64,000 nucleotides of DNA from Deltaproteobacteria bacterium (GCA_030694465.1 JAUXYJ010000081.1:62001-126000), one strand, 5' to 3'. Counted from the first letter of the stretch, positions 50,405 to 59,979 are shown. Translations and numbers: made by a program. Notes: generated by a model from the letters alone, not told the origin.

Positions 50405-50941
50405 ATGGGACTCACCGCCACGATGCGACGTTTTGACATTGAGCTCTCGCATTGCGATCGCGGGGTGTTTGAGAGCCTGGCGTTGCGGGTCGCGCAGCAC
50501 CCTTCAGAGAGCGACCGATACCTCGTCGCGCGGGTGATCGCGAGGGCCCTCGAACACGGAGAATACATGGACTTCTCCAAGGGACTCGCCGCCGACGACG
50601 AGCCCGCGGTGTGGCAACACGACGCCACTGGGGTCTTGCGCGCATGGATCGAAGTGGGCTCGCCAAGCACCGAGCGATTGCATCGCGCAAGCAAGACCGG
50701 TGCGCGTGTCGCGGTCTACGGTTTTAAGCACGACAATCTCTTAAAAGACCTGATCACTGCGCACGTGTTTAAGAAAGAGCAGCTCGAGCTCTACACTCTC
50801 CCGGTGAGCTTCTTGGACCAGCTCGTGGCCACGCTGGATCGCAACAACACCTGGAGCATGACCCTCAACGATGGGTCTCTTTACGTGGAAATTAACAGCA
50901 AAACGTACGAGTGCACCCTTGAGCGTGTGCGCATCGGGTGA
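50405..50941 (+). CDS. yaeQ: YaeQ-family protein
   Basis: 178 residues, starting M-G-L-T-A-T-M-R-R-F-D-I-E-L-S, matching the N-terminus of YaeQ. Further family segments are E-S-D-R-Y-L-V-A-R-V-I-A-R-A-L and V-Y-G-F-K-H-D-N. YaeQ was linked to RfaH suppression in E. coli, and the fold resembles PD-(D/E)XK nucleases. Full length. Confidence 0.87.
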   Translation: MGLTATMRRFDIELSHCDRGVFESLALRVAQHPSESDRYLVARVIARALEHGEYMDFSKGLAADDEPAVWQHDATGVLRAWIEVGSPSTERLHRASKTGARVAVYGFKHDNLLKDLITAHVFKKEQLELYTLPVSFLDQLVATLDRNNTWSMTLNDGSLYVEINSKTYECTLERVRIG

Positions 50942-50949
50942 GAGCTCGA

Positions 50950-53286
50950 TCACAGCCCTGGCAGGCTCATCACGCGTGGATCGACGTGCCCTGAGAGCAT
51001 TTGATCCGCGACGCGGTATTCGAGCAGGGCGTTGTCGTCGGTTACGATCGGAGCGTCCGCAGCGAAGCGTCGAAGCGAGGCCCCGTTGCCGAGCACACGC
51101 AGGGCAGGCGTCGTGGGGTCGAGGCGGAGAATTCTCGCGATACGGTCGCCCTCGAGGTCCTCGCCGCCACGGGCTCCGACAAGAAAAAGATCTCGCGAAC
51201 GCTCACTGCTTCGGATCGCGATCGCCTGCGGAAACACAGACACAAACGTCGCCACTAGCGATCGCACGGCCATCAGATCGATCTCGTAGAGTTGCACCCA
51301 TGCCACCATGCGTCCGCCCTCGCGCAAGCGGTCCCGCGCGAGCAAAAAGAACTCACGCGAGAACAGCGCCGAGGCCCCGGTGACCCACGGGTTCGACGGG
51401 TGTGAGACCACCGCGTCCAGTGACTGATGGGCCCGCGCGCGGAGCACGCGTCGCGCGTCATCGAGCACGACTCGCACGGCGGGATCCTGAGCAATCTGTG
51501 GATCAAAGAGCTGCCCCGCCGCGAGCACGGCGGGCTCGATTTCGACCGCGGTGAGCGTGCCATCGAGCTGATCTCGCAGCGCACGAGTCGAGATCCCCGT
51601 TCCCCATCCCACCAAGAGCGCGTCGCGGGGCCTTGCGCGAAATACCGCACTCACGATGCGCCCAACGAGCAGCTCGGACGGGAGATCTCCCACCGGGAGC
51701 CAGCGCGCACGGTCGGTCGCAGCGGCTCCGCCCGGTGCGTGCGGTGCAGAGACATAGACGCTGCCCTCGGTCTTTCCGTTGACCCGAAGACCGTAGAGCG
51801 TGCAGCGCGCGTCGTCGCTGTGCGAGAGCACCGTGACCGTGCCCAGCGCGCCGTCGCGGTGTGAGAGCACGCGTGTGTGGGGCAGTCGTCGACCGGGTCC
51901 GCAGGGCACATCGGTTCGCTCAGACAGCGCGCGGTTGAGCCCTGTGCGATAGGTCGCGGCCGAGAGCGCCGTACGATCCCAAGGGCGATCGAGCAGACCC
52001 GCGAAGAGCAGCGCCAAGAGGGCCGCGATGAGGGTGCTCTTGCTTCGGATCGCGTCGGTGCGCAGGGCCGTGAGCGTCGCGAGCGTGAGCGCAGTCACCG
52101 CGAGAATCTGTAATGTATTTTGCAGGCCAAAATGGGTCATCAGGACAAACCCCGCGAGCAGCGCACCTGAGACATTGCCCAACGTAGACACGGCGGTCGC
52201 GACGCCCGCAGCGTGGCCGGGGTTCGCTTGTTGCGTGCGCGAGGTCAGGGTCACAAAGAGCGCGCCGATCTCAAGATGAGGCCACGCTGCGAGCGCGATC
52301 GCGAGCGCCCAGCGCAAGACCGTGGGGCGCTGCCCCGTGCGGATCGCGAGCTGCAGATACAAGGGCGCGATGCGCACCACGAGCATGCCCAAGAAGATCG
52401 CGACGGCGAGCCGCAGCAGGCTGCGCGAGACACTGATCCATGATTCAGTGCGAGTCTGCTCTTCGCGTGCGAGACGTCCGCCCAGCGAAAGTGCACACAG
52501 AATGGTCGTTGTGAGCATCTCAAACGTGTACGCGGTCCCGCCCAGCAGCAACGCCGCGACGCGGCCGAGCGCGACCTGGAGCGCAAAGGACAGCGCTCCG
52601 ACCGCGAAGAGTGAGAGCGTCGCGAGGGCACGCTCGTTGCGCGAGACCTCGTGGGTTAGCGTATCGATGTGCGTGGTGTGATTCTGCGCGTGAGGCGTGC
52701 GTGGGATCCGTGAGAGCTGCCACGCGCAGAGCCCTGTCATTGCGCCCAACGCGCAGAGCCCATCGTGCACCGACGAGATCCCAAAGCGTGGCAACAGCGC
52801 GAAGCCAGTGACCCACGCGCCGAGCGCTGCGCCGGCGAGGTTGGCGCTGTATAACTTCGCGATCGCTCTGCGAAATCCCAAACCCATGTCGGTCACTTCG
52901 CGCACCAAGAGCGCCGTCGTGGCCCCCATCGCCAGGGTCGGGACGAGCAGCACCAGCGCGCACCAGAGCCCCGCGCTGTGCACGCTCAGTCCCAAGCCAT
53001 GGTGCTCGATCCACGCGAGCGCGTGCAGCGAGAGCGCGGCCGAGAGCGCGACAGTGAGCTCGCACATCGCATACGCGCGCAGCGGGTTGCGGACTGAGGG
53101 CGCGAGGCGTGCGCCGAGGGCTCCACCGAGAGAGAGCCCACCCATGTACACGGCGAGCAGCAAGCCCGTGACCGCGTGGCTCGCACCAAAGAGCGGAAGG
53201 AGCCTGCGAAACCACGTGATCTCGAGGCCGAGCGCGACCGCGCCCGAGGCGACAAAGAGAGCAGTGATGAGAGAGCGTGCGCGCAC
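50950..53286 (-). CDS. membrane protein with spermidine-synthase-like domain (copy 3)
   Basis: About 778 residues from the GTG at 53286; a longer start at 53367 adds an unhelpful Cys/His-rich stretch. Around eight N-terminal helices precede a SAM-fold half: L-L-V-G-W-G-T-G-I-S-T-R-A-L, V-E-I-E-P-A-V-L, and V-V-S-H-P-S-N-P-W-V-T-G-A-S-A-L-F, the last typical of spermidine-synthase-like membrane proteins of unknown substrate. It differs from the tandem pair at 24396-29251, which has G-A-D-T-Y in that place. Confidence 0.8.
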   Translation of the reverse strand: MRARSLITALFVASGAVALGLEITWFRRLLPLFGASHAVTGLLLAVYMGGLSLGGALGARLAPSVRNPLRAYAMCELTVALSAALSLHALAWIEHHGLGLSVHSAGLWCALVLLVPTLAMGATTALLVREVTDMGLGFRRAIAKLYSANLAGAALGAWVTGFALLPRFGISSVHDGLCALGAMTGLCAWQLSRIPRTPHAQNHTTHIDTLTHEVSRNERALATLSLFAVGALSFALQVALGRVAALLLGGTAYTFEMLTTTILCALSLGGRLAREEQTRTESWISVSRSLLRLAVAIFLGMLVVRIAPLYLQLAIRTGQRPTVLRWALAIALAAWPHLEIGALFVTLTSRTQQANPGHAAGVATAVSTLGNVSGALLAGFVLMTHFGLQNTLQILAVTALTLATLTALRTDAIRSKSTLIAALLALLFAGLLDRPWDRTALSAATYRTGLNRALSERTDVPCGPGRRLPHTRVLSHRDGALGTVTVLSHSDDARCTLYGLRVNGKTEGSVYVSAPHAPGGAAATDRARWLPVGDLPSELLVGRIVSAVFRARPRDALLVGWGTGISTRALRDQLDGTLTAVEIEPAVLAAGQLFDPQIAQDPAVRVVLDDARRVLRARAHQSLDAVVSHPSNPWVTGASALFSREFFLLARDRLREGGRMVAWVQLYEIDLMAVRSLVATFVSVFPQAIAIRSSERSRDLFLVGARGGEDLEGDRIARILRLDPTTPALRVLGNGASLRRFAADAPIVTDDNALLEYRVADQMLSGHVDPRVMSLPGL

Positions 53287-53377
53287 TTCGCAGCCATCGT
53301 GCGCAATGTGCTTTCGGGGTGCAACGCGCGAATGGGGCGGTGAGCTTGTGCACTGGAGCGACCGCACTTGCGCCGAG

Positions 53378-55642
53378 CTATTTCACCGACGCCTGCTCAC
53401 GTGGGTCGAACACGCAGACCGCGTCGAGCCTTGCCACCGAGAGACCAAAGTTGTCTCCGGCCAGGGGGCCCTCAAGCACAATCGCGGGGGCCGCAGCGAT
53501 CCCTGCGGCGCTGCCCACAAACACGCTCGCGGTCCCGGCCGCATCCCGGCCCCCTGGATCCGCGCCCGTTGCGCCCACCACGAGGTCCCCGTAGCCGTCG
53601 CCGTTGACGTCCCCTGCGCTCGCGACCGAGAGACCAAACGCGTCGTCCGCTGCCATCCCCTGCAGGGTGACGACTGGAGTTGCCGTGAGCCCAGATACCC
53701 CGCCTGCAAATACGCTTGCGATTCCGGCCTGGGATCTCCCTCCCACGGTGGCTAAATACCCGCCCACTAGAACGTCCGCATAGCCATCGCCATTGACATC
53801 TCCGGCGCTCGCGACGGCGGATGCAAAGCGATCCCCTGCCGAGGCTCCCTCGAGCACGAGCGCCGGAGTCGCTTGCATGCCTGCGGCGCTGCCCATAAAA
53901 ACGCTCGCTGTGCCGGCGAGGCTGCGCCCTCTCGGTGCCGCTCCGTCGGCACCCACCAGCACGTCGGCGTAGCCGTCTCCGTTGACATCTCCCGCGCCCG
54001 CGACGGCGTAGCCAAAGCGGTCCAATGCCGCGACCCCGCGCAAGACGATCCCCGGCGTGGCCGAGATCCCCGTCGCGCCGCCCATAAACACGCTCGCTGC
54101 CCCAGCCGGGGTGCCGCCGCGATCGGCCCTCCACGCGCCCACCACGAGGTCCCCGTAGCCGTCGCCGTTGACATCTCCGGCGCTCGCGACGGCGCGCCCA
54201 AAGTAGTCCCCAGCGCCCACGCCCTCAAGCACCCTGGCCGGCGTAGCCGAGATCCCTGTGGCGCTGCCCATGAAAACGCTCGCCGTCCCCGCAGAGCCAC
54301 GTCCGCCGGGGTCCGCGCCGTCTGCCCCCACCACGAGGTCCCCGTAGCCGTCGCCGTTGACGTCCCCTGCGCTCGCGACCGAGGCGCCGAAGCCGTCCGT
54401 CATCGCCGCACCCTCAAGCACTTGGGCCGGGATCGCCGAGAGTCCCGTCGCGCTGCCCAAATAGACGCTCGCGGTGCCCGCCGCATCCCGGCCCCCTGGA
54501 TCCGCGCCCGTTGCGCCCACCACGAGGTCCCCGTAGCCGTCGCCGTTGACGTCCCCTGCGCTCGCGACCGAGAGACCAAAGCCGTCTGCGGCCGCCACGC
54601 CCTGCAGCACAACGCTTGAGGTGCTTGCGACGCCCGTTGCGCTGCCCATAAACACGCTGACAGTGCCCGCGCGCGAGCGCCCACCGGGGGAGCTGAGCGG
54701 CGCGCCTACGACCACGTCTGCGTAGCCATCCCCGTTGAAGTCGGCCTCGGTACCCCAGGATGAATCGACCGTGGCGCTCCGTGCCCCCACACGAAGCTGC
54801 CAGACGGCGCTAGCCATGGTCCCCGGAGTGCCAGCTTGCACGCCTCGAACGCGCCAGTACCAGAGCCCCGCCATGAGCGCTGCTGGGGGACGCGCGCTGT
54901 TGCCCATCGCGCGCTGCGTTTGACACGCGCGAGTCATCGCTCGGTCGTGACAGAGCTCCACCTGCGTCTCGGTGATACCCGCTGGCTGCTCCCACCGCAG
55001 TGTGGGCGTCTGCGAGGTCACTCTGCTCGTGCTCAGCGGGCTCAGTTGCCGCGGAACCCTCAGCGCGCACCCAGCACCCACGCGGTCAAATCCCATCGCG
55101 CAGACGAAGCCACAGGCCCCCGCGGTGCATGTCGCGATTCCACCCGGAGGCGGCGCCGAGCATGGCGTGCAGCTCGCTCCACACGCGCTGACAGAGGTGT
55201 CCTCGACACAGCGCGAGTCGCAGAGATGGCGCCCCTCGTTGCAGCGCACGTCGCACATCCCTGCGATGCAGAGCTCGGTCCCGCCAAGCACCACGGGGCA
55301 CGAGCGACCACACGCGCCGCAATGCCGTGGATCGTGCTGCGTATCGATGCACATCCCAGTGCACTGGCTCTGAGCCTCGTCGCACATCCCGGCGTCCACG
55401 CTGGCTTCGGTGACCTCGGCGTCCATTCCCGCGTCACGCGTGCCTGCCTCGACCACGCCGCCGTCAGCGCTCACACAGAGCACCGAGGTGTTTGTCGGGC
55501 CGCAGTACCCAATGCACATCCCCTCGGACTCGACGTACACCAGATTGACCGTTTCACAGCGCCGTGACGGCCCCGTGCAGCCATGGCCCAGCAGCCCAGC
55601 CCAAACGCTGGCCAACACAATTCCCACCACATTGCGAGTCAT
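53378..55642 (-). CDS. FG-GAP repeat lipoprotein
   Basis: 754 residues. The leader ends L-L-G-H-G-C (lipobox, Cys22). A Cys-rich part (about 28-190) includes H-C-G-A-C-G-R-S-C repeats. An Ig-like stretch follows, then seven FG-GAP (integrin-alpha-like) units of about 63 residues from about 300 to 740, each with F-G and the Ca-binding D-V-N-G-D-G-Y-(G/A)-D. They should fold into a seven-bladed propeller. It probably works as a surface adhesin or receptor. Two units share a 98-base exact DNA match. Confidence 0.92.
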   Translation of the reverse strand: MTRNVVGIVLASVWAGLLGHGCTGPSRRCETVNLVYVESEGMCIGYCGPTNTSVLCVSADGGVVEAGTRDAGMDAEVTEASVDAGMCDEAQSQCTGMCIDTQHDPRHCGACGRSCPVVLGGTELCIAGMCDVRCNEGRHLCDSRCVEDTSVSACGASCTPCSAPPPGGIATCTAGACGFVCAMGFDRVGAGCALRVPRQLSPLSTSRVTSQTPTLRWEQPAGITETQVELCHDRAMTRACQTQRAMGNSARPPAALMAGLWYWRVRGVQAGTPGTMASAVWQLRVGARSATVDSSWGTEADFNGDGYADVVVGAPLSSPGGRSRAGTVSVFMGSATGVASTSSVVLQGVAAADGFGLSVASAGDVNGDGYGDLVVGATGADPGGRDAAGTASVYLGSATGLSAIPAQVLEGAAMTDGFGASVASAGDVNGDGYGDLVVGADGADPGGRGSAGTASVFMGSATGISATPARVLEGVGAGDYFGRAVASAGDVNGDGYGDLVVGAWRADRGGTPAGAASVFMGGATGISATPGIVLRGVAALDRFGYAVAGAGDVNGDGYADVLVGADGAAPRGRSLAGTASVFMGSAAGMQATPALVLEGASAGDRFASAVASAGDVNGDGYADVLVGGYLATVGGRSQAGIASVFAGGVSGLTATPVVTLQGMAADDAFGLSVASAGDVNGDGYGDLVVGATGADPGGRDAAGTASVFVGSAAGIAAAPAIVLEGPLAGDNFGLSVARLDAVCVFDPREQASVK
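53541..53638. repeat. 98-base exact repeat inside the FG-GAP gene, copy A
   Basis: Identical to 54483-54580, in different FG-GAP units of one gene 942 bases apart. Other units at comparable positions are more diverged, which suggests gene conversion or recent unit duplication. Confidence 0.85.
54483..54580. repeat. 98-base exact repeat inside the FG-GAP gene, copy B
   Basis: The second copy of the 98-base identical segment. It encodes A-S-A-G-D-V-N-G-D-G-Y-G-D and surrounding residues of an FG-GAP unit. Confidence 0.85.
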
Positions 55643-56001
55643 CCCAGAGTCTCCCGTCTGTCTGCCCTAGCAGATATCCGGTCAAAGTACCCAGCCCACC
55701 GCGCAAGGGTCAAGGCATAGGTCCATCGCGCCGACCTCGCTCCCTGCACTTGCGTGTCGCTGCGGCCCCAGTGGGCTCTTCACGCAACCGCGTTGCCCAC
55801 TGCCAACGTTGGCTGAGTGCCTGCCAACGTTGGCCGAGTGCCTGCCAACGTTGGCCGAGCGGCGCATCGCGCGAGCAGCGGGTGGAGCCCACGCCAACAC
55901 CTGCGCCAGCGCGATCCTCACGATCACCGCGAGATGCAGCGCGTCAGAACACCCTCGCGAGCGCTGTGTGAGGTACCCTGAAAACCGAAGGAGTCTTATC
56001 C
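55643..56001. other. 359-base intergenic region holding a 21-bp repeat array
   Basis: Divergent promoter region between the FG-GAP gene and the small Cys-rich lipoprotein gene. Apart from the array at 55800-55862 I see no gene and no clear promoter. Frames with Q-R-W-Q or L-P-T-L-A-E repeats here are artefacts of the array. Confidence 0.6.
55800..55862. repeat. 21-bp tandem array, three units (array 1)
   Basis: Units at 55800, 55821 and 55842, each with the palindrome GCCAACGTTGGC followed by (C/T)GAG(T/C)G(C/G)C. Same unit and orientation as array 2 at 57397. Confidence 0.95.
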
Positions 56002-56487
56002 ATGCCATCCATCATTCGTGTGCTCATGGTCGCGGCGAGCCTCGCGCTGTCCTCGGCTTCGGTCGGCTGCGGCGCGCCGGCCTCTACGTGCCCAGGCCCG
56101 TCGTGCCCGTGCGGCGCCGGAGGCGCGAGCGACTGCGCCTGCGCCAACGGAGCGTCCTGCGCGTGGACCTCTAGCGCGAGCGGCAATTTTGTGTGCGGCT
56201 CGGGCGCCACCTGCAACACCACCTGCGCGGCGTCTTGCAACGTGACCTGCGGTCCCGGTGGGCAGTGCACGCACGAGGGCTCGGCGAGCAACAACGTCAT
56301 CTGCAACAACACCAGCTGCAACGTGCGCGTCGGCGCGAGCTCGAACGTCAACTGCAACGGTGGCGCGCGCTGCGTGATCGCGTGCTCGGGCCAGTGCAAC
56401 GTGGACTGTCGCGGCGCGGGCTCGTGCACGCTCACCTGCGCAGGCGCCACCGCGCGTGAGGTGTCAGGCACGGATCAGTGCCGCTGA
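56002..56487 (+). CDS. small Cys-rich lipoprotein
   Basis: 161 residues. The leader ends S-A-S-V-G-C. The mature part has about 24 cysteines among short Asn/Ser/Gly-rich strands, many in C-N-x-x-C or C-x-x-x-C-N form, e.g. N-T-T-C-A-A-S-C-N-V-T-C, suggesting a beta-solenoid stabilised by ladders of Asn and Cys. No family recognised. It is the first gene of the cassette bracketed by the two 21-bp arrays. Confidence 0.78.
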   Translation: MPSIIRVLMVAASLALSSASVGCGAPASTCPGPSCPCGAGGASDCACANGASCAWTSSASGNFVCGSGATCNTTCAASCNVTCGPGGQCTHEGSASNNVICNNTSCNVRVGASSNVNCNGGARCVIACSGQCNVDCRGAGSCTLTCAGATAREVSGTDQCR

Positions 56488-56647
56488 GCCGCAGCCCGTA
56501 GAGCTCCTGTCGTGCCGTGCGCCTTCGCGCTGCGCCTAACACGCTGCGCCTAACGCGCGTGAGAGCGCTCGCTAGAGCCCAGGGGTGTTCTTCTCGCAAC
56601 CCGTTGCTCTTTCGCACACAGAATGAGTCTCTGTATCATTCACCTCC

Positions 56648-57388
56648 ATGGTGACCCCGAAGAAAGCAACGCCCAAACCCACACCCAAGCCCAGCAAGCC
56701 CACAGCACCTGTCGCTGCGCCGCTGGCCAAAGCGCGCGTAGAGTACCAAGCGCTGTTGCGTGAGATCACCGTCGCCGAGCGCGACGAGCTGCGTGGTTGG
56801 GACCGCAAGTGGGAGGCCGTCGCGACGGTCTTGGCGAAGAAGTATTTCTTGTTCGACGAGTCCGCGAGCACCGCACCCGAGTGGGTCAAAAAGTACGCCC
56901 ACGAAGAGTACCGAACCGGCGCACGCTACGCCCGCGTCGCCACGCTCGCGTCGCCCGACGAAGAGCAGAAGTACACGATCAGCAAGATCGACCTTGCGTA
57001 CACGATTGACGAAGCGAGGCAGCGCGCCGCTGCGAAAAAACGAGGCACGGACTGGACGCCCCCGAGCCCACCCAAGAAGCTCGCGCTCGACAAGCTGCGG
57101 TACAGCGTGGACCGCGAGGGCACCAAGGTCTCGCTCGGTCTCGCCGAGGTCTCGGTCGCCGAGCTTCGCGCGCTGCAATCAAGCGAGTCCCGCGCAGAGG
57201 GCGCCCCGGCGGCGCGCGTTTCGAAGAGTGCCCGCGCGGTGATCAAGGCGATCGGCGCAGAGCGGTCGTTGCGCGAGGTCCGCGTCCAAGAGCGAGACAA
57301 CCAGCTCACCCTGAGCAGCGTGCGTTTTGACCAGCTCAACGCGCTGGGGCGCGTACTGAGTGCGCTCAAGCTCGACTCCAACGAGTGA
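56648..57388 (+). CDS. cytoplasmic protein of unknown function
   Basis: 246 residues. Residues 1-28 are a Lys/Pro/Thr-rich tail of histone-H1 style (K-K-A-T-P-K-P-T-P-K-P). The rest is alpha-helical and charged (W-D-R-K-W-E-A-V-A-T-V-L-A-K-K-Y-F-L, E-E-Q-K-Y-T-I-S-K-I). No known domain. The basic tail could bind nucleic acid (inference). It ends 8 bases before array 2. Confidence 0.65.
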   Translation: MVTPKKATPKPTPKPSKPTAPVAAPLAKARVEYQALLREITVAERDELRGWDRKWEAVATVLAKKYFLFDESASTAPEWVKKYAHEEYRTGARYARVATLASPDEEQKYTISKIDLAYTIDEARQRAAAKKRGTDWTPPSPPKKLALDKLRYSVDREGTKVSLGLAEVSVAELRALQSSESRAEGAPAARVSKSARAVIKAIGAERSLREVRVQERDNQLTLSSVRFDQLNALGRVLSALKLDSNE

Positions 57389-57396
57389 GCTATCGC

Positions 57397-57470
57397 CTGC
57401 CAACGTTGGCCGAGCGGCTGCCAACGTTGGCCGAGCGCCTGCCAACGTTGGCCGAGCGCCTGCCAACGAG
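57397..57470. repeat. 21-bp tandem array, three and a half units (array 2)
   Basis: Units at 57397, 57418, 57439 and a partial one at 57460. Same 21-base unit as array 1, in the same orientation, 1.6 kb away. Together they bracket two genes. Confidence 0.95.
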
Positions 57471-57592
57471 GGGGCCTGGGCTCGCTGCAATCCACGGGGT
57501 TTACACTTCTCAACGCGACGTGGGCCAAGCTCGGTGCATCCTTTGCCAACGCGCGCTGCGTGGGCAGCGTGCAGAGAAGAGCGTTTGCATCG

Positions 57593-58819
57593 ATGGCTGG
57601 ATTCATTGTCTACGGGGCCGCAGCGACCGCCGCGGTGATCACACACGCTGGCCTGCGGCGAGGCAGGCTCTTCGCGCTGTTCTCGGGGATTTTTACCGGC
57701 GTACACACGCTCGCTGCGAGCGCGCTGCTCGGTGCCCTGGGGAGCACCGTGGTCACGCCCGTGGTCGCCTCGCTCAATGTGCTGGTCTATGCGCACTTCG
57801 TGGCGCTCGGGCAGCCCGCGTGGCGACCAGGTTGGTATCGCAGCCTCGTGAGCGTCCCGGCGAGCTTTGTCTCAGCCACCACGCTGTTGTCGCTGCCCTT
57901 CGCCGGAGCCATCGCCCTCGGAGCCCCAACCGCCGTGCTCGCCGTGCCGCTCGCGCTGGGGGTGTACGGCCTGTGGGACTCGCTGCGAAGCCCCCGCGAG
58001 GTGCTCTCGGTCACGCTCGATCAGCAAGACGTAGGCGCGCTCAAGCGTGTCACCGAGGCGGTCTCGCGCGTTGAAAACCCAAGCGAAAATTCTGACAAAA
58101 GTGCGAGCAAGACCCTGCGTATCGTGCAGATCACCGACCCTCACTTGGGGGTGTTTATGTCCGTCGAGCGCCTGCGCGCCGTGGTCGAACGCGCGGTGGC
58201 GCAAGCGCCCGATTTGGTCTTTCTCACGGGCGACTTTCTCACGATGGAGTCCCAGGCCGACCCTGGCCTCTTGGCCCGCGCGCTCGAGCCTCTGTTGCCC
58301 CTCGCGGGCCGAACGTTTGCGTGCATGGGCAACCACGACCACGAGGCCCCTCGCACGGTCATGGAGGGCCTCAAGCGAGCTGGCGTGACCCTTCTCGTGG
58401 ACGAGCTCAGCACCGTCGAGACCGCGCACGGCCCGCTTGAAATCCTTGGGTACGACTTTAGGTTTCGTGATCGCGCGGCGCACTTGGCCGAAGTGAGCGC
58501 AGCGTTTCCGCGTAGGCCGTCGGTGGGACGCGTCGCGATGCTGCATGACCCCGGCGCATTTGCGCATTTGCCCGAGGGCAGCGCAGACTTGGTTCTCGCC
58601 GGACACACCCACGGAGGCCAGGTGGGCTTTGTCCGCTGGGGGATTGTCCACACGGTGGTCTCGGTCTTTACCAAGATCCCGGACCACGGGATGTGGGGCC
58701 AGGGCCGTGCGCGTTTGTATGTGCACCGAGGGACTGGGCACTACGGGTTTCCGCTGCGGGTCGGGGTGCCCTCCGAAGAGTCTGTGTTGGTGGTCTCAGG
58801 GCTCTTTGGCCAAGCCTAG
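57593..58819 (+). CDS. membrane-anchored metallophosphoesterase
   Basis: 408 residues from the ATG at 57593. Four N-terminal helices are followed by a calcineurin-like phosphoesterase domain from about 175: D-P-H-L-G, T-G-D-F-L, G-N-H-D-H-E, L-H-D-P, and A-G-H-T-H-G-G-Q with all metal ligands. It resembles YkuE/YaeI-type enzymes that act on lipid-linked phosphates. The C-terminus overlaps the opposite-strand MbnH-like gene by 4 bases. Confidence 0.88.
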   Translation: MAGFIVYGAAATAAVITHAGLRRGRLFALFSGIFTGVHTLAASALLGALGSTVVTPVVASLNVLVYAHFVALGQPAWRPGWYRSLVSVPASFVSATTLLSLPFAGAIALGAPTAVLAVPLALGVYGLWDSLRSPREVLSVTLDQQDVGALKRVTEAVSRVENPSENSDKSASKTLRIVQITDPHLGVFMSVERLRAVVERAVAQAPDLVFLTGDFLTMESQADPGLLARALEPLLPLAGRTFACMGNHDHEAPRTVMEGLKRAGVTLLVDELSTVETAHGPLEILGYDFRFRDRAAHLAEVSAAFPRRPSVGRVAMLHDPGAFAHLPEGSADLVLAGHTHGGQVGFVRWGIVHTVVSVFTKIPDHGMWGQGRARLYVHRGTGHYGFPLRVGVPSEESVLVVSGLFGQA

Positions 58820-59973
58820 CGCTCGCGCCCAAAGGGGTCCTGAAACCGAGGGTCTTCGACGAACCGCCGATCGGTAAGCGCTCGCAAAAACGCAAGTAGA
58901 TCGTCGCGCTCGGCGTCCGTTAGGGTGAACCCTCGCAAGAGATCACTCTTGAGCGGGCTCGTGCTCCCGTCCCCCGCGTTGGGGCCCTCGGTGATGCGCC
59001 TCCCGCCCGCGGCGTAGTGCGCGATGACTTGCTCAAGCGTCGCGATCGAGCCGTCGTGCATGTACGGCGCGGTGAGCTCAATGTTGCGAAGGGACGGCGC
59101 GCGAAAGCGTCCCATGTCCTCGGGCCGCGTGCTCACCTCAAGCACCCCTCGGTTGGGTGCCGGGTACGCGCCGCGACCGTCGATGTTGTACAGCGCGGTG
59201 TTGTGAAACGGCGCCTCGCGTGGCGCAGAGCCCTCGCTCACCGTCGCGTCCGAGAAGTTAAACCCCGAGTGGCAGTGATAGCACTCGAGCCGCTCGGTAT
59301 TAAACAGCTCGAGCCCTCGCACGGCGCTCGCTGTCATCGCGCTGCGGTCCCCTCGCACATAGCGATCGTAGGGCGCATTAAACGAGATCAAGGTCCGCTC
59401 AAACGAGGCGATCGCGCGCGCGACATTGGTCACGGTGACAGGGTCGCTGTCGGCCGAAAAAGCTCGGCGAAACATCGCGGGATACATCGCATCTGCGCGC
59501 AAACGGGTGAGCAGCTCGCCTTCTTGGCCCGAGAGCCCAAGCTCGACGGGGGTGTCTCCAAACATGGGAATCAGCGCCTGACGTTCGAGCTCACCCAACG
59601 ACGGGTTGGCCCACGTTAGAGCGCTCGCGTAGCCGATGTTGGTGAGGCTCATCGCGTTGCGGGGAGTGAGCTGCCCGGTCGAGCCCATGGACGTCGCTCG
59701 GCCATCGGTAAACGCGCGAGAGGGCAAGTGACAGCTCCCGCACGACTGCGTTTGATTGAGGCTCAACTGGCGATCGAAGAAGAGCCGACGCCCGAGGCGC
59801 ACCTTGTCTGCGCTCATGGGGTTGTCGGGTGGGACCCTCGGCGCTGCGGTCCCCTCGGGAAGCGCAAACGGATACGCCACGGGCACATCATTGGGATCGC
59901 TCGGACCACACGCGGTCGTGAGGTACAGCGAGAGCGCCGCGAGGGGCCAGAGTCGGGTGGTGAGTGTGCGCAC
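58816..59973 (-). CDS. MbnH-type diheme enzyme (MauG-like)
   Basis: 385 residues from the GTG at 59973, fixed by AAGGAG six bases ahead. The leader ends L-T-T-A-C (lipobox). Hemes bind at C-G-S-C-H (about 78-82) and C-Y-H-C-H (about 231-235); the C-terminal M-H-D-G-S (about 305) is the typical distal segment. MbnH oxidises a tryptophan of its partner MbnP, which then binds copper. The MbnP-like gene lies directly upstream with a 53-base gap, so the pairing is well supported. Confidence 0.88.
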   Translation of the reverse strand: MRTLTTRLWPLAALSLYLTTACGPSDPNDVPVAYPFALPEGTAAPRVPPDNPMSADKVRLGRRLFFDRQLSLNQTQSCGSCHLPSRAFTDGRATSMGSTGQLTPRNAMSLTNIGYASALTWANPSLGELERQALIPMFGDTPVELGLSGQEGELLTRLRADAMYPAMFRRAFSADSDPVTVTNVARAIASFERTLISFNAPYDRYVRGDRSAMTASAVRGLELFNTERLECYHCHSGFNFSDATVSEGSAPREAPFHNTALYNIDGRGAYPAPNRGVLEVSTRPEDMGRFRAPSLRNIELTAPYMHDGSIATLEQVIAHYAAGGRRITEGPNAGDGSTSPLKSDLLRGFTLTDAERDDLLAFLRALTDRRFVEDPRFQDPFGRER

Positions 59974-59979
59974 GGGTCG

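Noticed and set aside
55800..57470. Possible CRISPR array
   Set aside because: Units are 21 bp with no spacers, only direct tandem copies, and no cas genes are present.
56926..57606. Minus-strand frame with Q-R-W-Q-A-L-G repeats
   Set aside because: Artefact of the 21-bp array and of the opposite strand of the unknown cytoplasmic protein gene.
57385..58074. Long plus-strand frame beginning L-P-T-L-A-E-R repeats
   Set aside because: It is the 21-bp array read in one frame and then runs out of phase through the metallophosphoesterase gene; no start or domain supports it.
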